DNA from: Portulaca oleracea
Taxonomy: Eukaryota > Streptophyta > Magnoliopsida > Caryophyllales > Portulacaceae
Assembly (NCBI GenBank): GCA_029582165.1
Contig: CM055870.1
Location: forward strand, 17,176,332 to 17,240,331
Length of the DNA: 64,000 nt
Direction: 5' to 3'
Shown: piece after piece, positions 22,974 to 35,500 of the stretch
Numbering within the stretch: position 1 is the stretch's first letter
Layout of the letters: every line of letters begins with the position of its first letter
Made by a program: the position numbers and the translations under genes
The notes under the pieces: model-generated
The model's input: the letters and a program-made list of their open reading frames with translations, nothing else
Told to the model about the DNA's origin: nothing
Database searches by the model: none

Positions 22974-23917
22974 GTTCTTTTCCAGGAAAATGTTTTCTGG
23001 GAAACTTTTCCTAGCTTGGGAAAGTCTTTTTGGGGAAACTTTTTCACGGGAAAGAATATATTACATTGTTTGGTTTACATATGAAAATAGGGAAATTGGA
23101 TTCTAATCATCCCTACTTTTGCAAATTGGATGACAATAATCCCTACTTTAAATTTGTATTCTGGTGGTAAAAAAAAAATAAATTGTATTGTAGTGGGACA
23201 AAATCGAGAGTATATCCTAAATATCATAGATTTTGTGTTGCATTTGATTCAAAACTTTGTATAACACTTTACCGTGATTTTTAATGAATTTACATCATTT
23301 CTCCCAATGTTTTTCAATTTTTTTTCAATTTTTTATGATTTTTTCAATTTTACTCCTTTTAAAAAATCATAATAATTGCTCGAAATCTCAAAAAAATAAT
23401 TTTAAAAATGTTTTAGTAACTACACTTCATTACCTATCTGGGGGTATGAACCAAAAAAACAAAAACAATATGGGGTAGGCATGAAAAAAATAAAAAGAAT
23501 GTGGTGATGGATTTGGTACCACTACAATACAATTTTATTTTTTTTGGAACACTAGAATACAGAATGAAAGTAGAGATTATTGCCATCCAATTTGTAAAAG
23601 TAGGGATTATTAGAATCCAATTTCCCTATGAAAATATAGGAAAGTTGGTTGGAAAGTTTATTCAAATGTCAAAATTACCATTATCTATTAAGATTTTGAA
23701 ATAATTTTTAAGAGCATCTTGAGAAGCTATGTTATAAAAGGTTCACAGTTCACTTTCCAAACTCCCCAACAGGAAATGTTTCCCATGGATCATAGGAAAA
23801 TTTTGGACCACACTCAAAAGCTTTTCCATACTCATTTTGCAACCAAACACAAGAAAATTTGGTCAACTTGGGAAAGTTTGTATCTTTTCCGAGAAATATT
23901 TACAACCAAACGCTGTC
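22974..23917. mobile_element. Tourist-like MITE hosting a Mutator-like MITE
   Basis: Left end gatgtgtttggttcttttcc pairs with right end aaccaaacgctgtc. The ttttcc/gggaaa-rich interior resembles the 20483 element. It is interrupted at 23090-23626; without the insert it is about 400 bp. Its own host may be a decayed Stowaway (tacctctattttttt at 22940, gaacgagggagga at 23930). Confidence 0.5.
23090..23626. mobile_element. Mutator-like MITE with perfect 10-bp target duplication
   Basis: Termini gggaaattggattctaat and attagaatccaatttccc are near-perfect inverted repeats extending over about 40 bp. Identical 10-bp flanks tatgaaaata (23080-23089, 23627-23636) point to the Mutator superfamily. The 537-bp interior is non-coding. 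It belongs with 44177-44694 (opposite orientation) and the decayed 8520-8927 copy. Confidence 0.8.
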
Positions 23918-24466
23918 TACATTTAGGAACGAGGGAGGACCAATGGCGCAAACATCTATGGGGTAGTCAATAGAGTAATTATCTAAATACCGTTAATTAA
24001 AACAAACTTCAATAATTCTTATATAAGACCATCTTATTATAAATTTATCATAAGACATATAACTTTGTGATGATTATTTATCAATAGAGGGGTGACTAAT
24101 AATTTATTTGAACGAACTCAATTAAAGGTCACCCCATAATAAATAATTAGTCATATTTGTGTTAAAAAGTCATTCTAATATCATTTATTAGTGATAGTAA
24201 AATATTAAAAATATCATTCTATAAAGAGTCCGTCTCACGATAAATTAACGTGAGGCGGTCTTATGCTAGAATTTGCGAATAAACTTTTGGTGTTTTATAA
24301 TCAATGAATATCATGGATAATAAAAAATAATTATATATATATTATTGAAATTGTAAAATGATAGATAATATGAAGCGACAAAAATTAGATAACAAGTATA
24401 GTAAAAAAGTGAAAGAGCTAGTACAATGTAACTATTCAAATGGTTTTTTATTTTTAAAAAAAAGTA

Positions 24467-24708
24467 TTTTCTCCGTTATTTTTATTTGTCATTTACGGTT
24501 TACGGTATTGATTTTTAATCAATACTTTCTAATATAAATTATTTTATAAAAAGTATAGTATTATATTTTTTTAATGGCATTTTAATTTTTTATTACGAAT
24601 CTAATGACATCAAACTTTTTATAATGAATTATTATATAAATTAAGATATTAAAGGTCAAAGTTTTTAATATAATTTTTCAGATAACAGATAGAAAAAAAC
24701 GGAGTGAA
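24467..24708. mobile_element. Stowaway-like MITE, family B
   Basis: Ends ctccgttatttttatttgtc and gatagaaaaaaacggag lie between TA dinucleotides. The interior matches the 43343-43578 copy (attacgaatctaatgacatca, aaattaagatatt). Confidence 0.7.
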
Positions 24709-24999
24709 TATATGTGAAAATAAGACGAGAGTGTGAAAGAAATAATTTTATGAGATTGAAAAGTAGTTGGAAATGAAGGGAGAAAAAATAAAAAGACAAA
24801 TGAAGAAAGACTCAAGAAGAACCATAACAAAAGTGACATGTGCTCCCAAAGGTCGGTGTGGCCACTTGGAGGGTCACCACAAAATCCGACATCGGCGGGT
24901 GATCGCATAAAATGATACGTACTCTCAAAAGTTTGTTGCGAAATTTTCACCCTTATACCATGAAATTCCTTCAAAATTATTCAAAACTACAGTAATCTA
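24709..24999. other. Left flank of the LINE, no gene
   Basis: AT-rich sequence with a small GC-richer patch near 24840-24900. I see no gene here. Confidence 0.3.
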
Positions 25000-25255
25000 A
25001 ATCCAAATCACTATAGCACGGGTTGTGAGATTCTGCATCAATGTAAAGATGCAGAGTCATTGAAGAAAGATGTAGAGTCATCGAAAAAATCAGAGCCGAA
25101 CGTCAGTAAGATTAGTATTAGTTATTTGGAAGTTGAATTTCATATCTATGTTTTAGATCTACAATTGTTCAATCACGATTTTCATTGTAAGTGTTATGTG
25201 GCTTACTATTAACAAAATCGTTATGTTTGGTAAACATTCGTGTTAAGGAGGGAGG

Positions 25256-26845
25256 ATGCAACAAAATTCTGCGGATCATGCAATCTTCGTAGGAAACTTG
25301 CCAGAGGGAATTGACAAGTTTGGAGTGAAAGAGGTTTTTGGGAGATTCGGAAAGGTGAAGGATGTGGTGCTACCATGGAGAAGAGGGGCTCATGGAAGAT
25401 TTGGGTTTGTATATTTTTGGAGTAAAGATGCAGTTGAGTTGAGCATTAGGAAGTTGAATGGACGAATCATTAGAGGGATGAAGATAAAGGTTGATAGAGC
25501 AAGGAGGAATGGTAAGAAGATGCTACAACGACCTTTGAGGAGGGTATGGGTCAGGAAGGACACAAGAACTAAGGAGCTCGAGTCTGAGAAGAAGAATGAT
25601 GAGGATGTGAGAGAACTTGAAATAAGGCAGAAAGGAGACGTCAACGAAGGTATGGTAGAGTGGCTTTGGAGGAGCCTGATTTGCATCAGCCCGCAGCCGA
25701 GGGATCTATTAACCTTGGCATCAGCTATAACTCACAACTACGACCCTATATCGAAAGTGACGGCTATGAGTAGCACCAAGTTTATTGTTACATTACCGAA
25801 AGAATCGGACTTGGAAGAAGCATTACAAGATACAAAGGAATTAGATGTGTGGTTCTCCGAAATCCGAAGATGGACGAAGTATGAAAACTGTGAGAATAGG
25901 CAAGTTTGGCTCGATGTACAGGGTTTGCCACCTCATGGGTGGAAATGGAGTAATTTCCAAAAGTGTGTTCAGAGATGGGGTCATCTAATTAGCATATGTC
26001 AAAGTACAGCGACGACGGAACATTTTGAGAATATGAAGGTGCAAATCCTTTCAAAGGTGTTTTCACGGATTGAAGGAGAGGTCTTATTGACCTTAGAAGA
26101 TTGTGCATACAGGGTATATGTTAAAGAATCGCATGCATATGTACATCCCCCGAGAACTAAGGTCACGGATGTTAATGATATAGATGGTGAGGATGAGGAT
26201 GATGCCGACGATGATGAGCTGAATGAGTGTTACTCACTTGAGCAACATGAGGGCTCAACCTCGAGGGCTCGAGAAAATCCAGTGGGTGAGCAGGGAGTAG
26301 AGCAGCAAGGAACCAACCATGTGAAACAACCTTCTGAACATGGAGTTGAGCAGCCAATGGATGCAAGTGGAGGAGATGAGGAAAAGCAAGAAACCGAAGG
26401 GTTGTCGGCACGGAATAACGAGGTAACGGTTTCGAGGCAGCTGGAGAAGGAAGGACTGATAGAAAGCAGAATTAATGCATGGGAGGAAGCACAACATTTA
26501 TTAGCCAGAAATGGGGAACAGAGTAAAGAAAGCATTGGAAGCCCAAAAGTCCAACGAACTGAGCAATTAAGTTCTGGGGAAGTGGGGCTGCATTCAGTCT
26601 CAATAGAAGAAAGTGAAAATATGAAAATAACAACACAAAAATACCAAGAGGTTGATTGTTTATCTCCCGTAGCTACAGAGTCAGCTGAGATTGAGAGAAG
26701 AATTTCACATCAGGCAGACATTATAGGACGGGATATTGGAGTAAAATTCTTTGAAAAATTGGAGGTGAGCGTGGAGAAAAGTAGGAGGAGGAAAGGGAAG
26801 GACAGTAGAAGGAAGAATACCAAGAGAGGAAGGAGAAGGTATTGA
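25256..26845 (+). CDS. LINE ORF1, RNA-binding Gag-like protein
   Basis: The 529-residue frame is open. Residues 8-85 form an RNA recognition motif with RNP2 IFVGNLP (10-16) and RNP1 GRFGFVYF (47-54). A plant LINE Gag-like region (DUF4283-like, about 125-265, including VWLDVQGLPPHGW) follows. The remainder is an acidic and E/Q/S-rich linker with a basic C terminus (KSRRRKGKDSRRKNTKRGRR). No CCHC zinc knuckle is seen. ORF1 proteins bind element RNA to form the retrotransposition particle. ORF2 begins one nucleotide after this stop codon. Confidence 0.85.
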   Translation: MQQNSADHAIFVGNLPEGIDKFGVKEVFGRFGKVKDVVLPWRRGAHGRFGFVYFWSKDAVELSIRKLNGRIIRGMKIKVDRARRNGKKMLQRPLRRVWVRKDTRTKELESEKKNDEDVRELEIRQKGDVNEGMVEWLWRSLICISPQPRDLLTLASAITHNYDPISKVTAMSSTKFIVTLPKESDLEEALQDTKELDVWFSEIRRWTKYENCENRQVWLDVQGLPPHGWKWSNFQKCVQRWGHLISICQSTATTEHFENMKVQILSKVFSRIEGEVLLTLEDCAYRVYVKESHAYVHPPRTKVTDVNDIDGEDEDDADDDELNECYSLEQHEGSTSRARENPVGEQGVEQQGTNHVKQPSEHGVEQPMDASGGDEEKQETEGLSARNNEVTVSRQLEKEGLIESRINAWEEAQHLLARNGEQSKESIGSPKVQRTEQLSSGEVGLHSVSIEESENMKITTQKYQEVDCLSPVATESAEIERRISHQADIIGRDIGVKFFEKLEVSVEKSRRRKGKDSRRKNTKRGRRRY

Positions 26846-26846
26846 T

Positions 26847-29800
26847 ATGAGGATTGGGGCGTGGAACATACGTGGTCTGGGTACCTCGGACAAAAAGAAA
26901 TACGTGAAGAAACTTGTTACTAAGGAAAGCTTGAGTCTGGTGGGCTTGGTAGAAACTAAGTTGGAATCATTTGATAGGTGGGGAGCAAGAAGATGTTGGG
27001 GAAATGAGGATGTAGACTGGGTGGTTGTTCCAGCGCAAGGAAGGTCGGGTGGTATGTTACTACTGTGGAGCAGGGAGGAATTTGATTGTTTAAGACACAT
27101 CAAAGGTCAGAGATGGGTGTGTGTGGTAGGAAGCCTTTTGGAGGATAACTTGGAATGTGCAATCTGCCTGATTTATGCACCTAATGAACATCAACAAAAG
27201 TTGGAGGTGTGGGAGGAGTTGAGACAATTGAAGAGCATGGTACAACAGCCGATAATTTTGATGGGGGATTTTAATGAAGTGCTTGTACCTTCTGAGAGGA
27301 GAGGGTGCACATCAATGACAGAAGGAATGCTTGCCTTGGCTGAGCTCGCACAAGACTTAGAAGTGGAGGATATCGCAGCAGACAAAGAATTTACTTACAT
27401 GAGAGTCAATGCAGCCAGTCGCATTGATCGAGTGATGGTGGACTGCAGGTTGCTCAGTGTATTTCAGAACTTGAAGGTTTATTGTCGGGAGAGAAAATTG
27501 TCGGATCACTTCCCTGTCATCTTGGCGACTGATGATATCCAGTGGGGACTGACACCGTTCAGGATGCTCAATGTATGGCTAGATTCAACGGATTTCAAGA
27601 AGATGTTTAAGAAGGAGTGGCTGTCGAGTATACACCTACCACTCCACAGAAGATTCAAGGCCATCAAGGAACCCATTAAGAAGTGGAATAAGGAGACTTA
27701 CGGTAATATTGATCTGAAGGTCAAAACTTTGGAGGATGAACTGAGAAGACTTGATGAAAAAGCAATGCAGAACACCATGAGTCAATGCGATAATGCAAGG
27801 AGGGAAGCAGTACGAGCTCAGCTAACAATCTGGCTAGCGAGACAAGAAAGGAAATGGAAACAACTATCGAGATGTCAGCTGATCAAGGAGGGCGATAGGA
27901 ATACGAGATTCTTCCATACACTGGCAACAATAAGGAGAAGGAGGAAAATAATGAAGAAGATTAAGGTCCGGGAGGCGGTCTATACTGATCCGACGGCAAT
28001 TAGAAGAACAGTGCAGGAGTATTTTAAACAACATTTTCAGAAGAGGAGGAGGAAACAGGGTGCAGATATCTCTGGGCTGAGATTAAATAGATTGACAGAG
28101 GAAGAAATGAGGCAAATTGAGTTACCAGTGACTAAAAAGGAGGTTATCGACGCGGTCAAGCAGTGCAACCCGGACAAGGCACTGGGTTTTGATGGGTTTA
28201 ATATGAAGGCCATTCAAAGACTATGGCCAATCTTGGGGGATGACATTACAAACTTTGTTGTGAAATTCTTTGAGGAGGGAAAATTCCCTGAGGTTATTAA
28301 TACCACCTGGGTCACATTATTGCCTAAGAAGAAGGAAGCAACAGACATCAAGGACTTTAGACCAATTAGTATGATTGGTTGTCTATACATAATCATATCG
28401 AAAATCTTAAGTGCAAGATTGAAGGCGGTGATACCGAGCTTGATAAGTGAGACACAGACTGCATTTATATCAGGAAGACAAATCCTTGATGGGGCTCTTG
28501 TTGCTAATGAAGTTGTAAGTTGGATGAAGAGGAGTAATAAAGAGGGAGTCCTGCTGAAATTAGATTTTGAGAAGGCATACGATTCCATTGAATGGGATCC
28601 TTTGGAAGAAATTATGGAGCAAATGGGTTTTGGGCAGAGATGGTTGAAGTGGATGAGAGCATGCCTGAGGAGTGCATCTATTTCGGTGATTGTAAATGGG
28701 GCCCCGACGAAGTCATTCAAAATGCAAAGGGGGCTCAGACAAGGTGATCCACTGTCACCATTTTTGTTCACTCTGGTTGGTGAGGTGTTGAACACTATGA
28801 TGATCAGGGCTGTGGAGACAGGGCATTTGAAGGGGCTTACTGTGGGAAGGAGGAAGGTGAGAGTGTCCCATCTATAGTTCGCAGATGACACACTTATATT
28901 TGCGAAGGCAGACGAAGATCAGCTTGTGAAAACCAAGGCCATCCTGCAAATTTTCGAACGAATCACTGGTTTGAAAATTAATTTTGCAAAATCTAATTTG
29001 GTAGTCTTTGGCAGGGATGTAGAATGGGGCCATTCAGTGGCTAATATTCTGAAGTGCAAGGTGGTTGATCTACCCATAACATACCTAGGCTTGCCACTTG
29101 GTGAAAATATGCGGAGGAAACAAGCGTGGAGGCCGATAATACAGAAGATTCAGATAAAATTGAAGAGCTGGAAGGCTACTTGTCTTTCGAAGGCAGGGAG
29201 ATTAGTGCTTATAAAGTCAGTGATAAACAACCTGCCACAATATTATCTCTCGATGTTCAGAATGCCTAAGTCTGTGGCTAAGGAAATAATCGCCATACAA
29301 AGAAGGTTCTTTTGGGCCGGGAAGGAGGGAGTAAGAATTTCAGCAACAGTGAAGTGGGAGATAATTCAGAGGCCAAAAGAAAAAGGTGGTTTGGGGGTTG
29401 GAGATTTACTCATAAAAAATGCTGCGTTGCTGTTTAAATGGTGGTGGCGGTATGGCACCGAGGAAGGGGTACTGTGGCGTCAAGTAGTCAATTCGATCCA
29501 TGAAACAGACAATGCAAAACTACCAAATCCGTTCAAGCTGAGGAAGGCCGGAGTATGGAGGGATATAAAGAAGGTGGGAAGGGAGGAAGGACCAGCTTTA
29601 ACTGGTTTTGTGCAGAATTTGAAAGTTAATTTGGGGGACGGAAGTAAGATACGTTTTTGGGATGACATTTGGGTTGCACAAAAACCGTTGAGAGTAGTAT
29701 ACCCAGAGCTCTACCGTCTTTCCACACAAAAAAGGAGTCTGGTCAAGGATATGGGATGGATGGATGGAAGATGCTGGCGGTGGGTGTTGACATGGTCCAA

Positions 29801-30506
29801 AGAATTGAGTATTCAAGAATTGGAGAAGGAGAAGATATTGTCAGAGGAGTTGAGTGGCAAGCGACCTAATATGGAGAAGGAGGACAACTTGGCATGGAGG
29901 AACGGTGAGGAATTCAAAGTCAGAAGCTTGGTGGGTGCAGCAGAGGAATTGGCTATGGGTGAGGTACAAATTGACACAGTTGTAAGCAAAGCTTGGATCA
30001 AGCTTCCTCCCCCAAGAGTTGAGATAATGGTCTGGATGGCCTTGTTGGGGAAGATGAACACAAGGGGAAGGCTGAGTAGAATTAAGTGTCTGCCTCAGAG
30101 TATGAATGTGTGTCCAATGTGTAGAAATTTTGAAGAAGAAGTGGATCACTTATTTGTGAGTTGTGTTTTTGCACAACAGATATGGAAGAGAATTATGGAT
30201 GCACTGGGATGTACAATCCAGACTACACCAACATTGACAGATTTTTTCATGGCTTGGATGGATTCAACATTCACCAATAAGTTGAGAAGAAGGTTATGGA
30301 TTGCATCCATATTTGCAACCTTGTGGACGATATGGAAACACAAAAATGAAGTAGTATTTGATGAGCAGCAGCCAAATTTGGATCTGGTGGAGGAATTAAT
30401 AAGGAGGAGGGTTACCTTATGGGCATCAACTTGGAAGGGCGAAATTCCATACTCAGTGGATACTTTGGCAAGGCGATTTTATGAAATACCCAAATTGTTT
30501 GATTGA
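26847..30506 (+). pseudogene. LINE ORF2, endonuclease-reverse transcriptase with one stop
   Basis: A single reading frame of 1219 codons is interrupted only by TAG at codon 677 (28875-28877). Residues 1-230 are an endonuclease/exonuclease/phosphatase domain with N7, E36, D141, N143 and the SDH triad at 219-221. The reverse transcriptase spans about 440-760: FRPISMIGCLY, the catalytic LDFEKAYD (D573), GLRQGDPLSPFLF, then the stop, then FADD at 678-681. The C-terminal part has the zinc-binding domain of plant LINEs (LPPPRVEIMVWMALLGK, then CPMC...H...C near the end). The stop replaces the usual residue before FADD and separates the two halves of the active site, so a terminated product would lack catalysis. 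Read-through or a recent mutation are both possible. Confidence 0.85.
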
Positions 30507-30813
30507 GACAAGAAACAAGGAACAAGGAGCAAGCATGGAGGATGGATATGGAAGAAAGTTATGTGCAGTAGAAAGAGGAAGATGACGATTTGTGGAGGCT
30601 ATGTGATTCTATTTTCTGATCTTTGAAGTGTAGTAGGGTATAATTGTAAGACTTGGATTATTGTTTTTTTAGTTGGGTTGGCAATTCAGTTGGGCCAATT
30701 TTCAATTATGGCCTGGCTGGGACAGACTTTGGCTGCCCATCGTGGCTTTGTTGTGCCCATTTGGCACTGGGTAATGAAGTGGGCTAATGCCCTGCAAAGT
30801 TCGAAAAAAAAAC
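30507..30813 (+). other. LINE 3' untranslated region and A tail
   Basis: About 300 bp of GT-rich trailer ending gttcgaaaaaaaaac, immediately before the right copy of the aatccaaatc target duplication. Confidence 0.75.
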
Positions 30814-30823
30814 AATCCAAATC

Positions 30824-31906
30824 TAGTAACCTGAAAATTTCACAGTAAAACACTAAAATAGGATGTGATGAGGAGTTTAGCTTAATTAGTTATCTTAAAT
30901 ATAAAGGTGTGTTTAGTAGAGTGTAAAATAATTTTTCGGTATTTAGTACAAAAAGCTTGAGAAAATAGAAATTATTTTCCCTTAAAAAAAGGAATTTGAC
31001 ATCACTTATGTGATTGACAAGTTAAATACATACACAAGTAACTTAAGCAAATCACATTAATTAGTTTTCTATTCGAAGGGCATTAAAGTATCTAGCTAGG
31101 ACTAAGAATACCAACTATGTTATAAGGGAGAACAATTTTAGAATTATTCGCATGCAAGTTGGATAAGCTAGAGATAATATTACTCCTCTACCTCAAGTTG
31201 CATAATCCTATTAGGTGGTGGAATGATTTCTTGGGGTTTAACAAAAACGTGTATAGTAGATTCCATCATAGCTTTAGAAGCTATGGATGGCATTGCTTTC
31301 CACGTGCAAGGAAGAAAAAAGACTTAGGAACTTATTATTGAAAATACTGAATTTTACAATTGGTATGATCTCAATCATGAAGCTCATATGAGTACATGCA
31401 AAGTTATCGAAAGTAATAGGAAACACTAGTATGAATCATCCCAACATAAGTGACGCTTGAATTTATATAATGTCAAGAGATTGAGCGGTTGCGATCTCTT
31501 AATAGACTTTGTTGGGGCTTAGTTGCAGGGGCAGTGATTTAAAGTCTACCTTTGTAAGAGAGACTTATGGTCGACCCCACCAAAAGGAACATCAGGCTAA
31601 AGCTCTAAAACATTTGCCCATGCCAAAGACACAAGGGCAGATAATAGTTTCGGTCTTAACACAAAGGGTTAAAGTTATATGAATGTTGTAGACATGGTTG
31701 ATCGATATGGACATAAAATTCAAAATCTTGTCTTACTTTATGCTTCATGTCAGTTACAACCTATAAACGCTAAATGAAAGTTCAAAGATAAATCTACTTT
31801 CATTCTGCATATACTTTCTATGTTTATGCGGTGATTATAAGTTAACGTTATTTGAAATGGATGGGGGTGTTCACCTATAAGTAAGTTCCAAATTATTTCA
31901 AGGGTA
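30824..31906. other. No supported gene
   Basis: AT-rich DNA with a few decayed, retroelement-like phrases but no motif I can defend. The 60-aa frame at 31159-31341 has no recognisable domain. Confidence 0.3.
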
Positions 31907-32051
31907 CTTTTTGTTGAAGACAGGGTCAAGGACCTTAGGTTTAGATGAAAGCCAAAATCCGGAAAAGGGAAGTTGCCTTATATTTTATAATCTTATTATA
32001 TATTATGAGTATATAATATATATTCTGATTGTGTGATTTATTTGCAATATA

Positions 32052-32347
32052 CTCCCTCCGTTCCATATTAATTGACATATTTTAAAAAATTTCACATACC
32101 AATGTTTAACTAAAAAAACTAACCACATGATTAAATAACACTATTTTCCAATGTGTTTTTTCGGATATCAAGGTATAAGTAGTGAGAGAATGTGAGTAAT
32201 AATAGCTTTTATTAATTGAAAAAGTAAGAAATTAAAATAATTATTAAAGGTAAAATAATTAAATTAAGTATTGGGAAATGTAAAGTGACAATTAATTTGA
32301 AACAAAAAAAATTAGTTTAAGTGTCAATTAATATGGAACGGAGGGAG
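32052..32347. mobile_element. Stowaway-like MITE in the 5' LTR, empty site known
   Basis: Ends ctccctccgttccatattaa and ttaatatggaacggagggag, 296 bp, flanked by TA. The matching place in the 3' LTR (37014-37015) has a single TA and no element, directly showing the insertion and its 2-bp duplication. Confidence 0.95.
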
Positions 32348-32583
32348 TAAATCATAAGTAAGGCATAAGGAAACAAATCAACAAGAAAAATGGAAGGAAG
32401 AGAAGATTGGGAAATCTCCAAGAAGAATGAAAGAAAATAAACAACAAAGAAGGAAGGCGAAGCAGTGAGCAAACAAAGAAATAATCTTGTTTCAAACGAC
32501 TACCATCCTAAACATCCATCAAGCCTCTAATATAAATAGGAGACTTGAAAATTGAAGACTTAGGCGATTTCACGGAAGTAATC

Positions 32584-35500
32584 TGTAATAACCCGCCCCA
32601 AAATCACGATTAATTAAGCGCTAATTACCGTAATTACCTAAGTTACGTATAAATTTTTTTTCGCTTTTACCTTTAATTATTTATTTTATCGGTGTCAAGT
32701 CTCGTGCAGGAGATGGCAAAGGGTATCGGGTTACGGGTTTATAAACCTTTAAGTTACTTTATTTACCCGTTAAGTTAATTTGTATCGGGTTTTACCGTTT
32801 ACGTTATTTCTTTAACCGAAAAGGGTTTAATTATTTTACCTCTTGACGTTTATATTTTATTATCCAAACCTTAATTTATTTTATTTATATTATGTTTATT
32901 TTATTACAAGTAATATTTATATTTCATTCATTTAATTTTATTAGTTCAAGTTCTATTTTATTTTAATCCAATTGTTACTGATTAAATTTATTTTGTACAA
33001 AACTAATTATTTAAACCTAATACACTTGTAATCATTTTATTTAATTTATAGTTTCAGATTTTAATTAAGTTATAATTAGTGTTTTTAAGTTAATTAGAGA
33101 GTATATATTAGTAGTAGTAGTAGTAGTTAGAAGGCTTTTTCCTCATTTTCAATTGCAAACTCTCCACACTCTTTCTCTCTCTATTCCTCTTCCTTGCTCT
33201 CTGCCCAGCCAAGCCACGGCCACCAGCAGCCATGACCAGCTGTTTCCGGTCGCCGGAGCCGCCCCTCGCCGCCGCCAGAGGTGGCCGCCACCTCCTCTTT
33301 CCCCTCTCTTGTGTTTTCATCCAATTTCTTCTTCAAAGGTAATCTCTAAAAACCCCCAAATTCAATTCTTTTAAACCCTAATATGAGTTTTATGTTTTAT
33401 ATGTGTACTTCTTGTAAATTCTATCTCTTTTACTCTCTTTAATCATGAATTCAAAGTTATGATTGTATTAGTCAAGTTAGGGTTTGAGGTTAGAGTATGT
33501 GCATATGAAATTTGAGGTGTTCTTGAGGTTTTCTTGATGATTTCTTAATGGATGATGATTTAATCTTAATGCATGTGAGTTTCGTGATGAGATTCTGAGT
33601 ATTAAGGGCTGTTTATAAGAGTTAAGTTTGGTGTTTAAGTGTTGTTGTGTTTAATTTGGGTGAATTAATGACATTTTGGTGAAAGAGTGCTAAATTAAGT
33701 TGTATTTGAAAGAATGCATGTGGAATCCATGGATGCATGTGAAATTTAAGGTCTTTGATGAGCTATTTGTGAAGGTTTAATTCTGGAAATATGGTAGATA
33801 ATAGCTAAAGTGAAGTTTGGTTAAGAATTAGTATGAATTAAGAACTTAAAACATCGTTAGAGCTGAAATTAAGGACATAGAAGTTTCTACCAAATTTCTG
33901 GAAATTTACAGAGGATAGAAGTTGGGTTTTCACCCAGATTTTGACTCCATGAGATACCCCAAAGTGTTAGCTAACCATAGGCTTTGGAATTTCTAAATTC
34001 CGACTTATATGGGCCGAGATATAGCCAAAACCGTAACGTCGCGTTTCGGAATACGTTTCTGGAGTCTGTAACTTGAGGGATGTTTTTCGTCCCTTTGGAG
34101 ACCTCTTTAGTTTTTGTGGTAAACATGAAAGTTTTAGGTCACACCGCAAGATTTCCGGAAAGGTATGGTTTGTGTTTATCTGATGACGGGACTGTGAAAT
34201 ATGAGCCCGGAAAGAGGGGCTGTCTACTTGAAGTTTCTGCCCGGTTTACTTTTTATAAAATTCCTTTTCTAAGGCCCTAAACCAAGCCAATAGGGGACTT
34301 TGAGCATTGATAAGTTATGGTTATATGTTATAACCTTAGGTTAAAGTCTTAAGGTTGAAAAGTATGGTTTTGGAAGCCGGGTTATATCCTAAGGTCACCT
34401 ATCCAAGAGTGGTGAATTAAACACAAGTTATATGTATCTCCCAATGAGTGTTAGCTTAAGAAGTCAACATCTTTGAGCTGGTTAAGGTGTTTATCTAGCT
34501 AATGACTTCCAAGTTCTAAATAACTCTCAAGTTAAGTTCCTCTAAGTCCTCAACTCAAAGTTCATTCCTCAAACTCCATTATTCATTCTTTCTTCATCAA
34601 CCATGTCATCGACATCGTTTTTCTCTAAATAAGTCTAGAGGAACCCTTTTAATCTCATATTCACCTTCAATCTTTGGTTCTTATACTTCATTAATCTAAG
34701 CTATCTTTCCAAGTGCCTTTCTTTGTTTTCACCTTTCTACATCACTATCTCTATATAATTTCAATCCGGAAACTCTAATTTATTCTAATTCAGCTTCTGT
34801 CCGGGCCCATTTTGGAGCCCTTCCTCTCATTCTTAGCCTCTGGTTCTGCTGACAAAGTTGTAGATCATGATTGTCCCTATTCCGAGATGTACTCTTTTGC
34901 TTCATTCCGATTTTTCCTAACTCAAGTTATGCTATAAACTTTATTTTTATATAACCTGAAATTTTCTCTCCAAGTTATTTTCCTTTATAATTCTTAAGTT
35001 ACTAAGTATTTGAAGTTAACCCAGAACCTCTTCGGTTCTTCATTCTCAATTATTCTTATTTTAGTTGTCAAGTCGCCCAAGCCATCTCAGGACCGAGACG
35101 CACCACCTAAGTTCACGTCTTTTCAAGGTACGCAAATTGTCCAACCTTTACCGCCTTAGCGCGTGCACTATACATGTATTATCAAGTTTAATGCTTTATG
35201 TAAATCTTTTATGTCTTAAAGTGGACCCGTCTTATGCTATCATTTATATGTTTATTCATGTTTCAAAGACTCGATCAGTGCCTTGACTGCCAAAGTGTCG
35301 ATCGCCAAAGATCACCCAATCCAAATCTAGATCGATTTGGGCATGCGCGTGTGTGAGGTGCTTGCACCGATCATAAGGGTTCCACGAATTTTCTATCTAT
35401 CTCTACTCTATGTTATTTACTCATGTTTATGTTATTCTCACAGCATTGCAATTTATTGTTTATATTCTTTTTCATTTTCAAAATGAATTTAAATGCCGAC

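Larger units (their letters stand above)
25010..30813 (+). mobile_element. Near-full-length L1-type LINE
   Basis: A complete non-LTR retrotransposon: leader (25010-25255), ORF1, ORF2, 3' untranslated region and a short A tail (30804-30812). A 10-bp direct repeat aatccaaatc flanks it (25000-25009 and 30814-30823), fitting target-primed insertion. The element's 5' edge agrees with the edge of the independent leader copy at 20164-20363. Domain order is RRM-bearing ORF1, then apurinic-type endonuclease, reverse transcriptase, and a C-terminal zinc-binding domain. It is probably inactive because of one stop in ORF2. Confidence 0.9.

Noticed and set aside
28214..28891. A 225-aa minus-strand frame inside the LINE
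   Set aside because: It is the antisense shadow of the conserved reverse transcriptase frame.
33108..33374. Frames with RKRNRERK or PPPLSP character
   Set aside because: They lie in the leader-like part of the 3.36-kb LTR next to a TAG microsatellite.
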